From Flavobacteriales bacterium (GTDB lineage: Bacteria > Bacteroidota > Bacteroidia > Flavobacteriales > Flavobacteriaceae): 64,000 bases of DNA. The notes beneath the pieces are model-generated. The model had not been told where the DNA came from and did no database searches. It worked only from the letters and a program-made list of their open reading frames with translations. The position numbers and the translations under genes were made by a program. Shown here piece after piece: positions 32,644 to 41,935 of this stretch. The first letter of the stretch is position 1. Each line of letters opens with the position of its first letter. The stretch is taken from NCBI GenBank assembly GCA_027067965.1, contig JAMOUV010000032.1:233650-297649 (forward strand), in the 5' to 3' direction.

Positions 32644-34916
32644 GATACTACCTCTTTTTTATGTGGATTTTCGGTTAATATCGTTACAAAATTGTTTCGC
32701 ATACCCGTACCGCCGGTTTCCGGGTCGATCAATACATCCGAAATGAGTTCGGAATCCGCTATGCCTCGTCCGTATGCACGACTCATTTTTATTTCTTTGC
32801 CATCGACAAAGATCTTTCCTTTGTGTCCGAAGCCGTGAGGCAAATAAACCGAATCGTGTCGAATACGTTCGGTAATTCTCACTTTGATAGAGAAATTACT
32901 TACTTTACCTTTCGGATTTTTTAACCATACTTCTTGACCGTTGGTCAAGTCATATAATTTAGCCACTTTGGGATGGACCCACAAAACGGGTTCGTGGCGC
33001 AATTCGTAAAGATGCGGTGTATTAATCGTTCGTCCGAAGGTATGCATGGGAAGTCGTCCGTAAATCAAACGCAAATAACCGGCGGGACCTTCCGGTTTAG
33101 GCCGGTAAACGGGCAACGGATCATATCCCCATTCGGCAAAATCGGTGGAATATAATTCGATTTTCCCGGTATTGGTATTGAACCAATAAGGTTCATCGGT
33201 ATATTCGTCGATATACATCGGTGTTTTCCTGGGGAAATATTTTACGCCTATTTCTTTCATTTCTTCCAAGGAAGAGCCCACTTGACGCAACTGCCAATCC
33301 AAGACCTCGTCATAATGTTCATATTCATAATAATCTTTCAGTCCGAGGCGCAAACCGATTTCTTTGGCTATCCACCACCCGGGTTTTGTATCCCAACGCG
33401 GTTCGACAGCCGGATAACGCAATGCAATATTCGGAATTCTGTTTTGCGAAGTTCGAATATCATCCACTCTTTCCAAATAAGTGGCTTCGGGCAAAATTAT
33501 ATCCGCATAACCGGTCACTTCACTGGGCATGGTTTCCACAACTACTATAAATTCCTGATTCTGCAAGGCCCGTTTTACTTTTTCCACCTGCGGAACGGAT
33601 TGTAAAATATTGGTGGCTACTATAAACATGCCTTTAACTTTATACGGTCCGGTATATTCGGGTAAAGCATGTTCTATAATATGATTGGTTATTCCCGCAA
33701 AAGCCAATTTATGACGCTCTTGCGATAAATCTTTAAAACTCCATGCGGGTTTGGGAAGCGGCGGATGAGGATGCTTGGGTAATTTCACTTTCTCGGGAAA
33801 ATAAAATCCTCCTTTGCGTCCCCATGCACCCAAAATGGCATTTAAAATGGCGATAGCCCGCGTACGTTGGGTATCATCGCCATACCATGCGGTATGTCGC
33901 CCGGGATGAATAATGACTCGGGGCGAAGCGGCCCCCATCATCCTCGCCGTTTCTATAATGTCGGCAGGATTTAATGTAGTTACAGATCCGGCCCATTCGG
34001 GTGTATATTTTTGCACATGTTGTTTAAGTTGGTCAAAACCGAATGTATATTGTTCTACATAATCCTTATCATATAATTCTTCATTAATAATTACATTCAT
34101 CCAAGCCAATAACAAAGCCAAATCGGTGGACGGTTTAATGGGTAACCATTTACTCGAATGAGCCGCCATGGTCGAAAATCGCGGATCGACGGTAATAATG
34201 GTTCCGCCGCGATCAATCATATGAGAAATTTCCTGTACGTGACCGTTGTGCATATTTTCACCGAAATGCGAACCGATCAATACCAAGCAGTCCGTATTTT
34301 TGATATCCGTGGGTTCGGGCGATGCCAATCCCGTACCGTAAGTGGCAATAAATCCCGCTTCGCGCGTGATCAAACATTGCGAACTGGCCGGCTTGGCATT
34401 GGTATTACTGCCCCAATATTGAAGCATATGTTTAAAATGAGGTCCTGTCTTTCCGTGATAAAAAAGCGCTATACTTTCTTTTCCATATTTTCTTTCGATT
34501 TTTTTCATGTTCTCCGCTATCAAATCAAGCGCTTCGTCCCATTCGGCTTCACGGAACTCCTGCTTGCCGTTTTTATCGCTCACTCGAATTAATGGCTTTT
34601 TTAACCGGTCTTCATCAAAATACATTCCCAGTCCTCCCGTTCCTCGCGGACATAATCGCCCGTTGGAATGCGGATCCAATTGATTACCGATAATTTTTCT
34701 GACTTTCCCCTCCTTGTCCGTATAAGTCCATGCGGCACAATTCCAAAAACACACTTCACAATAAGTGGATGTCTTGGTCATCTCACTATCCAATAAAGGG
34801 CGTTCTTCGGGAGGAAAGATATGCTGCCAAATTTCAGTGAGTGGCGAAGTCGCCGCCAAACCCACCGTGGCAGTACCGGATATTTTTATAAAATCCCGAC
34901 GATTTAATTTTCCCAT
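32640..34916 (-). CDS. psrA: Molybdopterin oxidoreductase, polysulfide/thiosulfate reductase-type catalytic subunit
   Basis: 758 aa. Tat signal NRRDFIKISG (5-14). N-terminal [4Fe-4S] site C53-x2-C56-x3-C60...C89. Probable Mo ligand Cys181 in ASSQCLITREAG, as in PsrA/PhsA. C-terminal dinucleotide-binding domain (VWVHPKVAKLYDLTNGQEVWLKNPKG). Periplasmic; reduces polysulfide or thiosulfate, or runs in the oxidative direction; tetrathionate and arsenate enzymes are relatives. First gene of the sulfur operon. mobA lies divergently upstream, consistent with its MGD cofactor. Confidence 0.88.
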   Translation of the reverse strand: MGKLNRRDFIKISGTATVGLAATSPLTEIWQHIFPPEERPLLDSEMTKTSTYCEVCFWNCAAWTYTDKEGKVRKIIGNQLDPHSNGRLCPRGTGGLGMYFDEDRLKKPLIRVSDKNGKQEFREAEWDEALDLIAENMKKIERKYGKESIALFYHGKTGPHFKHMLQYWGSNTNAKPASSQCLITREAGFIATYGTGLASPEPTDIKNTDCLVLIGSHFGENMHNGHVQEISHMIDRGGTIITVDPRFSTMAAHSSKWLPIKPSTDLALLLAWMNVIINEELYDKDYVEQYTFGFDQLKQHVQKYTPEWAGSVTTLNPADIIETARMMGAASPRVIIHPGRHTAWYGDDTQRTRAIAILNAILGAWGRKGGFYFPEKVKLPKHPHPPLPKPAWSFKDLSQERHKLAFAGITNHIIEHALPEYTGPYKVKGMFIVATNILQSVPQVEKVKRALQNQEFIVVVETMPSEVTGYADIILPEATYLERVDDIRTSQNRIPNIALRYPAVEPRWDTKPGWWIAKEIGLRLGLKDYYEYEHYDEVLDWQLRQVGSSLEEMKEIGVKYFPRKTPMYIDEYTDEPYWFNTNTGKIELYSTDFAEWGYDPLPVYRPKPEGPAGYLRLIYGRLPMHTFGRTINTPHLYELRHEPVLWVHPKVAKLYDLTNGQEVWLKNPKGKVSNFSIKVRITERIRHDSVYLPHGFGHKGKIFVDGKEIKMSRAYGRGIADSELISDVLIDPETGGTGMRNNFVTILTENPHKKEVVS

Positions 34917-35290
34917 AACATTTTTTATTTTTCATTCTAAAATTATAGCATGTATGCATTTAAAAACATGACAAAAGACTTTTTTTGAAAGTTTTGTTAC
35001 ATAAAATTTACCAATGTTTTATATTTCTGATGATTGTCAAACTAGACGGACATTTTTGAAACAAATCCACATGCTTACGGATGATTGTTTTGGTTTATAA
35101 ATGCATCATTTATTCCACAAAGGTTTCGAATTCACGATATCTTAGTCCCGAAAGATTAATAAAAAAAGATATTACCTTTCTGTTCCATGGTCATAAAAAA
35201 ATGTCTATTCGAAGAAAAACTTATTAAAATTCATGACATTTGATGCGTTTGATTCGCCGACTCTCCTTAACTTTGAGAAAAAAATTTGGC
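34917..35290. other. Divergent regulatory region (374 bp) between psrA and mobA
   Basis: Contains the mobA -7 element and AT-rich DNA with the small palindrome GCATGTATGC near 34949 and a repeated GATGATTGT at about 35028 and 35078. No clear TAnnTTTG was found for psrA, so that promoter may need an activator. An open reading from 35240 into mobA adds 17 residues upstream of the better start. Confidence 0.5.
35268..35275 (+). promoter_or_regulatory. Promoter of mobA (TTTG-N16-TAACTTTG)
   Basis: Perfect -7 TAACTTTG with a TTTG 16 bases upstream (35248-35251). It lies 15 bases before ATG 35291, which decides the mobA start. Confidence 0.6.
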
Positions 35291-35851
35291 ATGTGCTCGA
35301 TTACGGGAATTGTGATGGCCGGAGGCAAAAGCAAGCGGATGGGATCGGACAAAGGGCAGTTGCGTTTCGGGGGCGAAACTTTGTTGGCCCGCGCATGCGG
35401 ACTGTTGCATGCTTGTTGCCATAATGTCTTTATCAGCGGAGAGATGGAAGGGGATGCGCCCTGTCCGGTAATTCCCGATATTTTTCCCGGCACGGGGCCC
35501 TTGGGCGGATTGTATAGCGTGTTGAAAAATATACCGGCCGGCAAGGTTTTGATCATTCCCGTTGATTTGCCCTTACTGAATGAAAAAATGCTGCATTTTT
35601 TGATTGAAAATCATTCGGATACATTTGATGCCACCGTGTTCCGAACGGCGGACGGCATTCAACCCTTGGTGGCCGTTTACGAAAAACGGATTTTACCGCT
35701 ACTGGAAAAACAAATTCAAGCCCGGTCATACAAAATGCAGAATTTCTTACAACAAATCAAAGTAAATTTCGTACAACGTCCGGAATTCGACCCGTATTTT
35801 TTGAATATCAACACGCCCGGCGATTGGGAAAAATTGCAAGGGTATGAATGA
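35291..35851 (+). CDS. mobA: Molybdenum cofactor guanylyltransferase MobA
   Basis: 186 aa. N-terminal GTP-binding signature GIVMAGGKSKRMGSDKGQL, then ISGE...PDIFPGTGPLGGLYSVL and IPVDLPLL. Attaches GMP to Mo-molybdopterin, the step toward the bis-MGD cofactor of the divergently encoded PsrA. Start chosen at 35291 because the promoter -7 box lies inside any longer reading. Overlaps the next gene by 8 bases. Confidence 0.9.
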   Translation: MCSITGIVMAGGKSKRMGSDKGQLRFGGETLLARACGLLHACCHNVFISGEMEGDAPCPVIPDIFPGTGPLGGLYSVLKNIPAGKVLIIPVDLPLLNEKMLHFLIENHSDTFDATVFRTADGIQPLVAVYEKRILPLLEKQIQARSYKMQNFLQQIKVNFVQRPEFDPYFLNINTPGDWEKLQGYE

Positions 35852-37523
35852 CAAACTTACTTGGTACCGGGCGGCGGTAATCGGAAGTATTTGGGCATCC
35901 GTGGAAATTATTTTCGGCGGATTTTTCCACAGTTTGCGCTTGCCTTTTGCCGGCACTTTTCTCACTTTTATGTCGGTGGTTTTACTCACGGCTTTTTCTT
36001 ATAAATGGTCCGGCCGTACGCTTTTTATTAAAGCCGGTTTGGTTGCAGCCGTGATGCGTTCCATGTTTCCCACGGCGGTGATTATCGGGCCGTTTGTCGG
36101 TATATTGACCGAAGCCGTGTTGTTCCAGATTTTCATCAATCTTTTGGGCAGGAATTTTATTGCTTTTGCTTTGGCGGGCATTGCGGCCATGTTCAGTGCC
36201 ATTTTACATAAAATCGTGAGCATCATTGTAATTTACGGCTGGGATATCGTCAAAATACTGGAACAACTTTACCTGTTTTTCATCAAATCCACGGGCATTC
36301 ATCTGCCGCCGGAGCAATTATTGTACGTGGTGATTGGCGGCTATACCGTGTTGGGAATAAGCGCTGCCGTTTTGGGCGTCCGGGTGGGAAAAAGAATCAA
36401 GGAAGGAGATTTTACCACCACCGGCGCGCATGCCATTCCCCGGGAAAATACCACCGGCTTGTTCGATTTATCTTTGTTTCATTACCGGCCCGGCCTGCTT
36501 TTGGTGCATCTGGCTGCATTGATCATCGGATTTGTATTATTGGAAAAATACGGTTTGATTTATTTCCTCTTTTTATTTGTTCCTTATTTTATTTTTTTGG
36601 TGTACAGGTACAAGAGCTCTTTTCGCCGGCTCAAAAAACGGACTTTTTGGATACAATTGGCCCTTATCGGTTTGGCGAGTTTTTTTCTTTGGCCCGACAA
36701 AACGGAAGGGCTCATGGTGGGTATCAAATTGGCATTGCGTGCCGTGTGGGTGGTTTCCCTTTTTATTGCCATCAGTGTGGAATTAAAAAATCCGGTGGTC
36801 AAATCGATCCTAAGCCGAAAGGGTTACGGCGAACTTTATACGGCCCTGCGCTTGGCAACCGGTATTTTGCCCTTGCTGGTCAAAGAACTTTCACAAGAAA
36901 AAAAGATGTTGTTCAAGCCGGTTAAAATCCTTGCCCGGGCCATTAGTTTATCCGATAAAATTCTCGCTGACTTTTTGAAGGAACAAAATACCCGGACTCC
37001 CGTGTTTGTCGTCACGGGCGAAACCTCATCGGGTAAAACCGCTTTTTTGAAGGAATTGTTGAATGAATTGAAAAAACAAAATCCGGAATTGAAAGTAGCC
37101 GGCATCATTTCGGATGCAAGCATCGAAAACGGAGAAAAAACCGCTTATTTTGTGCGCGATATCCGTTCCGGCCGCAAAGAATTGTTATGCGACCGCTTAC
37201 CCGGTAAAGAAAAACTTCGCACGGGACGGTTTTATTTTTATTCCGAAGGAATCCGGTTCGGCAATGATATTTTGCAAAATACAAAAGACGCCGGGTTGGT
37301 GATAATCGATGAAGTGGGCCGCTTGGAATTAAACGGACATGGATGGCATCCGGCAATCCGGCAATTGATTGCAGAAAAAAAACCGATGATTTGGACTGTC
37401 AAGGCCAAGTGGATGGACGTCTTGCCAACTTGTTATCCGGAAATTTTGATTCACCGAACTGATATCCATGACGGAAAAATCCGTGACTTCGCTTCGAAAA
37501 TCAATAAAATTGTAAGAAAATAA
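35844..37523 (+). CDS. Membrane protein fused to a THEP1-like P-loop NTPase
   Basis: 559 aa. Residues 1-180: five to six helices with an ECF S-component look. Residues 210-375: further helices followed by ELKNPVVKSILSRKGYGELYTALRLATGILPLLVKEL, which resembles the coupling region of EcfT/CbiQ proteins. Residues about 385-559: nucleotide-binding domain with Walker A TGETSSGKTA (391-400) and IIDEVGRLELNGHG (487-500), the THEP1/NTPase_1 pattern. Overlaps mobA, so the job may concern molybdenum, pterin or cofactor supply. Domain assignments in the membrane part are inference. Confidence 0.6.
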   Translation: MNDKLTWYRAAVIGSIWASVEIIFGGFFHSLRLPFAGTFLTFMSVVLLTAFSYKWSGRTLFIKAGLVAAVMRSMFPTAVIIGPFVGILTEAVLFQIFINLLGRNFIAFALAGIAAMFSAILHKIVSIIVIYGWDIVKILEQLYLFFIKSTGIHLPPEQLLYVVIGGYTVLGISAAVLGVRVGKRIKEGDFTTTGAHAIPRENTTGLFDLSLFHYRPGLLLVHLAALIIGFVLLEKYGLIYFLFLFVPYFIFLVYRYKSSFRRLKKRTFWIQLALIGLASFFLWPDKTEGLMVGIKLALRAVWVVSLFIAISVELKNPVVKSILSRKGYGELYTALRLATGILPLLVKELSQEKKMLFKPVKILARAISLSDKILADFLKEQNTRTPVFVVTGETSSGKTAFLKELLNELKKQNPELKVAGIISDASIENGEKTAYFVRDIRSGRKELLCDRLPGKEKLRTGRFYFYSEGIRFGNDILQNTKDAGLVIIDEVGRLELNGHGWHPAIRQLIAEKKPMIWTVKAKWMDVLPTCYPEILIHRTDIHDGKIRDFASKINKIVRK

Positions 37524-37567
37524 ATATATTGTGGAATAATTTTTGATTGATTCAAAAAAATAAGTGC

Positions 37568-37993
37568 ATGTTTCGAATTTCTATTTTCTTTTTTTTAAGT
37601 TGGTTTCTTTTGGTTTCGTTTACCGGCTGTAAGAAAAAACAACCCACCTCTTCTTATTCGATTGTCGGAAACTGGACCCTAGAAAAATTATATATTTTGG
37701 GCTTAGAACAAAATCTTTCGAATTGCAATAAGCAATCCTATATGAAATTTGAACCGAATCACCGAGCCGAAAGTAAATTTTATAAAAAAAATGCGGGCAA
37801 TTGCGAAGTGGATATGCGCTATAAAGGAACTTGGTTTGTAGAAGACAATAAAACTTTCATCCATGTAGAAAAGGTAAACGGCAATCCGGCCGATTACAAT
37901 AGAGAAGTGTACTTCATTGATGAAAACCATTATTATGTTTATGAAACATCAGCCGGTATAGAAGGGAAGTTTATTTATAAGAAACAAAATTAA
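37568..37993 (+). CDS. Lipocalin-like lipoprotein
   Basis: 141 aa from ATG 37568. Signal peptide and lipobox FTGC (Cys21); then IVGNWTLEKLYILG...KGTWFVEDNKTFIHVEK, the lipocalin-like/DUF5004-type beta pattern common in Bacteroidota lipoproteins. Function unknown. A TTG at 37547 would add seven residues. Confidence 0.65.
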   Translation: MFRISIFFFLSWFLLVSFTGCKKKQPTSSYSIVGNWTLEKLYILGLEQNLSNCNKQSYMKFEPNHRAESKFYKKNAGNCEVDMRYKGTWFVEDNKTFIHVEKVNGNPADYNREVYFIDENHYYVYETSAGIEGKFIYKKQN

Positions 37994-38040
37994 AAGAAGT
38001 GGTTATTTCTTTTCCCGACATTCCTTACGAACAAAATCAA

Positions 38041-38760
38041 TTACTTTCCTTTCAGAATTTGCCATTTTAATCCCACATACGGCCCGAAAAAGCCGCGATA
38101 AGGCAATATCACATCCGTTGATCGCGTTTTTTTCATAAAATTTATCAAGCCCAAATCAAGGGCCATTTTGGAATAATGAATTTGAATACCTAAAGAAATT
38201 ATCCGTTCGGTCGATATATAATTTTGAGGAAAATACATATATTCAGCAATCAAAAAAGTTTTTCCTTTCAGCCATGCTCGTGCACCCGCCGAAAAAAACC
38301 AATGGGTATTAAAATCGGGATTAAACGCATAATAAACATTTCCGCTGAAATGATAACGATGATTGCCTAATGTAAAGCCGCCTCCGCTTAATAAAATATT
38401 TTTTTCATTTCCTCCGCTAATCCAAATGTATTTGAGTTCCGCACTTAGTTGTAATAATTGCCATAAAGCCGTCGATGCTTTCATACCGAACCACACGGGC
38501 GTAGGATTTTTTACTTTATAAAAAATAAATAATGGAATAGTTCCCGTCCCTACGGATAGATGATTATTTATTCCATAACGAAAATCATGATATAAAAATA
38601 AAGCATTCGTATAAAGGACTTCTCGAGATGACAGATTAAAACCACTTGAGGTAAGATAATAATCCGAAATAAAAGATACTTTACCGGGTTGAGCCGTTAC
38701 GTTTGAGATTGTAAAAAAGAAAATTACTAATAAAATGGTGTTTGAAATTAATTTTCTCAT
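38041..38760 (-). CDS. Outer-membrane-type beta protein, paralogue of 41110-41814
   Basis: 239 aa from the ATG giving MRKLISNTIL. Sec signal (to VTAQ), then alternating beta-strand pattern: SDYYLTSSGFNLSSREVLYTNALFLYHDFRYGINNHLSVGTGTIPLF. The paralogue at 41110 has DYFITQSSFSLPKGVGRYSNSWILFNDFHYGITNNISAGVGMIPLF at the same place. Probably a small barrel or periplasmic beta protein. Function unknown. Confidence 0.6.
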   Translation of the reverse strand: MRKLISNTILLVIFFFTISNVTAQPGKVSFISDYYLTSSGFNLSSREVLYTNALFLYHDFRYGINNHLSVGTGTIPLFIFYKVKNPTPVWFGMKASTALWQLLQLSAELKYIWISGGNEKNILLSGGGFTLGNHRYHFSGNVYYAFNPDFNTHWFFSAGARAWLKGKTFLIAEYMYFPQNYISTERIISLGIQIHYSKMALDLGLINFMKKTRSTDVILPYRGFFGPYVGLKWQILKGK

Positions 38761-38954
38761 AAAATAAATCTGTTTCATTTTCTTCTGCAAAAATCATGCA
38801 ATAATTTTATTCACCACCTGTCCGGAAAATATTTTTGAGGGATTCCGTTCCTTTTCTTACCCGGGAGCAATTTTTTTATTTATACCTTATTAGGAAATAT
38901 TATAAATTTCTTTAAGTAGCGAATTATATTAACTTTTGTTACTTAAAATTTTAT

Positions 38955-38962
38955 TATATTTG
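38955..38962 (+). promoter_or_regulatory. Promoter (TTTG-N16-TATATTTG) of the repeat-rich surface protein
   Basis: Perfect -7 TATATTTG with TTTG at 38935-38938, 24 bases before ATG 38987. Confidence 0.6.
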
Positions 38963-38986
38963 TTAAGTTGTCTAAAAAAAAATCCC

Positions 38987-40960
38987 ATGAGATCTTTCAC
39001 ATTACTTTTTTTATTATTGTGCACTACTTCTTTATCTGCACAAGTAGCCATCAATCATGATGGGTCTTCTCCGGCCTCTAATACCATTTTACATGTAAAG
39101 GGTTCGGGTCAAATTCCGTTTGTAATTACCGATAATGACGGAAAAGTGGGTATAGGTTTGACTAACCCGCAGAGAATTTTAGATATTGCTACCGATGCCA
39201 ATAACGGATACGACGGGTATATCGGATTACGGGTTTTCAGGAATCAATCCTACGGCGGCGGCATGCATATATCCCATGCCCGGGGCACCAAAGCCGCTCC
39301 TGTTACGCTTCAAAAAAATGATTTATTAGGATATTATTCCTTTTTGGGGTATGACGGTTCGGATTTTAAACAGGGAGGAAATTTCAGATTCTATATTGAC
39401 AAGGATGTTTCCGCCGGCATTATTCCTACTGCATATCGTATTGATTTGGCCGATGATCAAGGAATTCTTAGGACGCGTTTCGTGATTCGCTCCGACGGAA
39501 ATACAGGCATCGGAACCACTCATCCCGGAGCAAAATTGGAAGTCTATGACCGTTTCACCGATAACGCTCCTCAACGCGGAATTTATACCCGTATCGATGC
39601 CGACCCTTCCTCCGGGGCCAACGCAATTTATACGATTAATGAACAATATATGAATTTTAATCAATCTAATAATAATCCGGTTTCTTCGGTTAAAGGAACA
39701 CTCAATACCATTAATCTCAAGGGCTCGGGAGCGGTCAATACTTTTTACGGAACCTCCAATTATTTGCAAATTTTCAATTCCAGAAGTGTAGGCAATCTAA
39801 CATCAACCGGAAATACCGTAATACTCCGTGATCATTCAAACGTAAGCAGATTGCACGGCACTTATAACGGTATAAGCGTAAGAGACAATGCCACTTCGGA
39901 CAATATTTACGGCACCGTTAATGCCATTAATCTTGATTCGCAATCGTCGGGCAACAACGCGCGGTTATGGACTTCATATAATTACATCAACATTAAAGGA
40001 GCGGGGGAATATTCCACTGCATCCGGAAAAATGGATATTATTAACCACTATAACTCCGACAAATTAAAACGCGCATACGGCTCACAACAAATCATTTCCA
40101 ATAAACCCGGAGCCGGACCGGTAGAATTGATATTCGGAAACTATACCGACGTAACCAATGAATCGGATTCGGATATCAACAATCTATTCGTATCCTTAAA
40201 TAGATTTACAAACAGAGCGAACGGAAATATCAATCAAAACGCATTCATCAGCCACAATATATTCGTAAATGACGGCGGAGGTGAAGTACCGGGAATTCTC
40301 TACGGTGTCTATTCATTGGCGGAAAACAAGCAAGACGGACGTATCAATAAATTTTACGGACTAAAAACCACTTATTTGAATTCGGGTTCCCAAGCAAGAA
40401 CCAATTATGCCTTCGGTGTATATTCGGAATTAAGCAACAAATCCTCCGAACCGGTTAATTTGTATTCGGCTGCCAGTCATCATGTGGTTAATGAAAGTTC
40501 GGGTGGAGACATCGCCCAAGTCCAATTGAATGAAAACATCTTGGCGCATCAATCTTCTCACACAATAAATACGGTATTTGGCGTCTATTCTTATGTAAAA
40601 AATACAGGAGGAGGCACGATAAACCAAATTTACGGTCTAAGAAGCGGCTTGGATAATCAATCGGGAACCGTAAATCATTGGTACGGCTTATATATCAATC
40701 CTATGAGTGAAAATCCGAATTATTACGGCATTTATGTCGGAAACGGAAATAAGTCGTATTTCGGCGGCAAGGTGGGTGTCGGTACCGCCCAACCTCAAAC
40801 CGAAGTAGATATAAACGGCATTATGCGGCTACGTCCCCGGGCAACTCCGCCCTCATCACCAACCGACGGTATGATTTACATGGACGACGGCACCAATACC
40901 TCCGATGGGAATCCCAAATTAAGGGCATATGGAAACGGGACGTGGCATGAATTGTGGTAA
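38987..40960 (+). CDS. Secreted repeat-rich surface protein
   Basis: 657 aa. Signal peptide ends TSLSAQ, then AQVAINHDGSSP as in the two FISUMP proteins at 49-52 kb. The middle (about 225-600) is a run of degenerate units of about 30-35 residues containing IYGTVNAI, VFGVYSYV, IYGLRSGL and WYGLYINP-like strands, probably a beta-solenoid. The C-terminus TEVDINGIMRLRPRATPP...MIYMDDGTNTSDGNPKLRAYGNGTWHEL resembles endings of tail-fibre-like proteins. No T9SS C-terminal domain. Start placed at ATG 38987, after the promoter, although the frame opens upstream. Confidence 0.75.
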   Translation: MRSFTLLFLLLCTTSLSAQVAINHDGSSPASNTILHVKGSGQIPFVITDNDGKVGIGLTNPQRILDIATDANNGYDGYIGLRVFRNQSYGGGMHISHARGTKAAPVTLQKNDLLGYYSFLGYDGSDFKQGGNFRFYIDKDVSAGIIPTAYRIDLADDQGILRTRFVIRSDGNTGIGTTHPGAKLEVYDRFTDNAPQRGIYTRIDADPSSGANAIYTINEQYMNFNQSNNNPVSSVKGTLNTINLKGSGAVNTFYGTSNYLQIFNSRSVGNLTSTGNTVILRDHSNVSRLHGTYNGISVRDNATSDNIYGTVNAINLDSQSSGNNARLWTSYNYINIKGAGEYSTASGKMDIINHYNSDKLKRAYGSQQIISNKPGAGPVELIFGNYTDVTNESDSDINNLFVSLNRFTNRANGNINQNAFISHNIFVNDGGGEVPGILYGVYSLAENKQDGRINKFYGLKTTYLNSGSQARTNYAFGVYSELSNKSSEPVNLYSAASHHVVNESSGGDIAQVQLNENILAHQSSHTINTVFGVYSYVKNTGGGTINQIYGLRSGLDNQSGTVNHWYGLYINPMSENPNYYGIYVGNGNKSYFGGKVGVGTAQPQTEVDINGIMRLRPRATPPSSPTDGMIYMDDGTNTSDGNPKLRAYGNGTWHELW

Positions 40961-41041
40961 AACCGGTTATCCAAATCGATTGGAGTAAGGTCAAATTTCG
41001 GCTTTGCTCTTCGTATCGAACCAATAAGATTTTACTTGATT

Positions 41042-41079
41042 AAAAAAACAACCGCCGTGCTACAAAAAGGCACGGCGGT
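41042..41079 (-). terminator. Rho-independent terminator of the 41110-41814 gene
   Basis: Perfect 10-bp stem ACCGCCGTGC/GCACGGCGGT with a 9-base loop, followed on the minus strand by TTGTTTTTTT. Confidence 0.85.
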
Positions 41080-41109
41080 GATATTATGCTTGCAATTCTT
41101 CTTTATGAT

Positions 41110-41814
41110 TTATTCTTTAGCAGATTTTTTTATTCCGACGGGAAGTTTTACACCCAAATAGGGAATCAAAAGAAATTCTTCTCCACTTGCAAAAGGGTAT
41201 GCAAGTCCGTAATCCAAGTTTATATTCTTAAACAAAGTTTCTCCGCCGAATAATATAAACATTCCTTCGATGTCTTCTCCGATATCCGAAAATTCCGCCA
41301 TTAAGAAGGTGCGCGGTGTAATTCGGGCTCTTCCGCTTAAAGTATAGAATAACACGTTACCTTCCACATTCAAATTAAACAAATCATAAACATTCACACT
41401 AAAATTATAACTCTCATTTCCCAAAGTAAGACCCAAGGTGCCACCGAACAAATTTATTTTCGTAGGATCGACATCTTTTCCAAGCATGGTAAAAAAAGAC
41501 AAACCTCCACTTACGTGTACATAATCAATCACCTTTACCGCTCCTTTAACCTTTAGCCATATCGGAGAAGGCGTCCCCGCGAAGAAAAACAGGGGAATCA
41601 TTCCCACACCAGCCGAGATATTATTGGTGATTCCATAATGAAAATCATTAAATAAAATCCAAGAATTGGAATAACGTCCCACACCTTTGGGAAGACTGAA
41701 ACTACTTTGCGTAATGAAGTAATCACTAGGCGTAAATTGATATTCATCACCGGTATCTTGTGCTATCAAACCGGCATAGAAAAATAAAAACGAAATTAAA
41801 ACTAATTTTTTCAT
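41110..41814 (-). CDS. Outer-membrane-type beta protein, paralogue of 38041-38760
   Basis: 234 aa from the ATG giving MKKLVLIS; an ATG three codons earlier (41823) is possible. Signal peptide to LIAQ; beta-rich body with GTPSPIWLKVKGAVKVIDYVHVSGGLSFFT, aligned with the paralogue 2.3 kb away. The pair flanks the repeat-rich surface protein. Function unknown. Confidence 0.6.
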   Translation of the reverse strand: MKKLVLISFLFFYAGLIAQDTGDEYQFTPSDYFITQSSFSLPKGVGRYSNSWILFNDFHYGITNNISAGVGMIPLFFFAGTPSPIWLKVKGAVKVIDYVHVSGGLSFFTMLGKDVDPTKINLFGGTLGLTLGNESYNFSVNVYDLFNLNVEGNVLFYTLSGRARITPRTFLMAEFSDIGEDIEGMFILFGGETLFKNINLDYGLAYPFASGEEFLLIPYLGVKLPVGIKKSAKE

Positions 41815-41935
41815 GGCAATCATTTTTTTTAAATTTAATAAAAAAAATAATTAGTCCGCCACTATTTTATCAGTATATGAATTTTAATCATTCATTACAT
41901 TATATTTTTCTATCTTTAAAAACCAAATTAAACTA

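Noticed and set aside
37531..37545. GTGGAATAATTTTTG word shared with 21203-21217
   Set aside because: Fifteen AT-rich bases upstream of unrelated genes; possibly promoter-like, but two occurrences do not support a regulatory claim.
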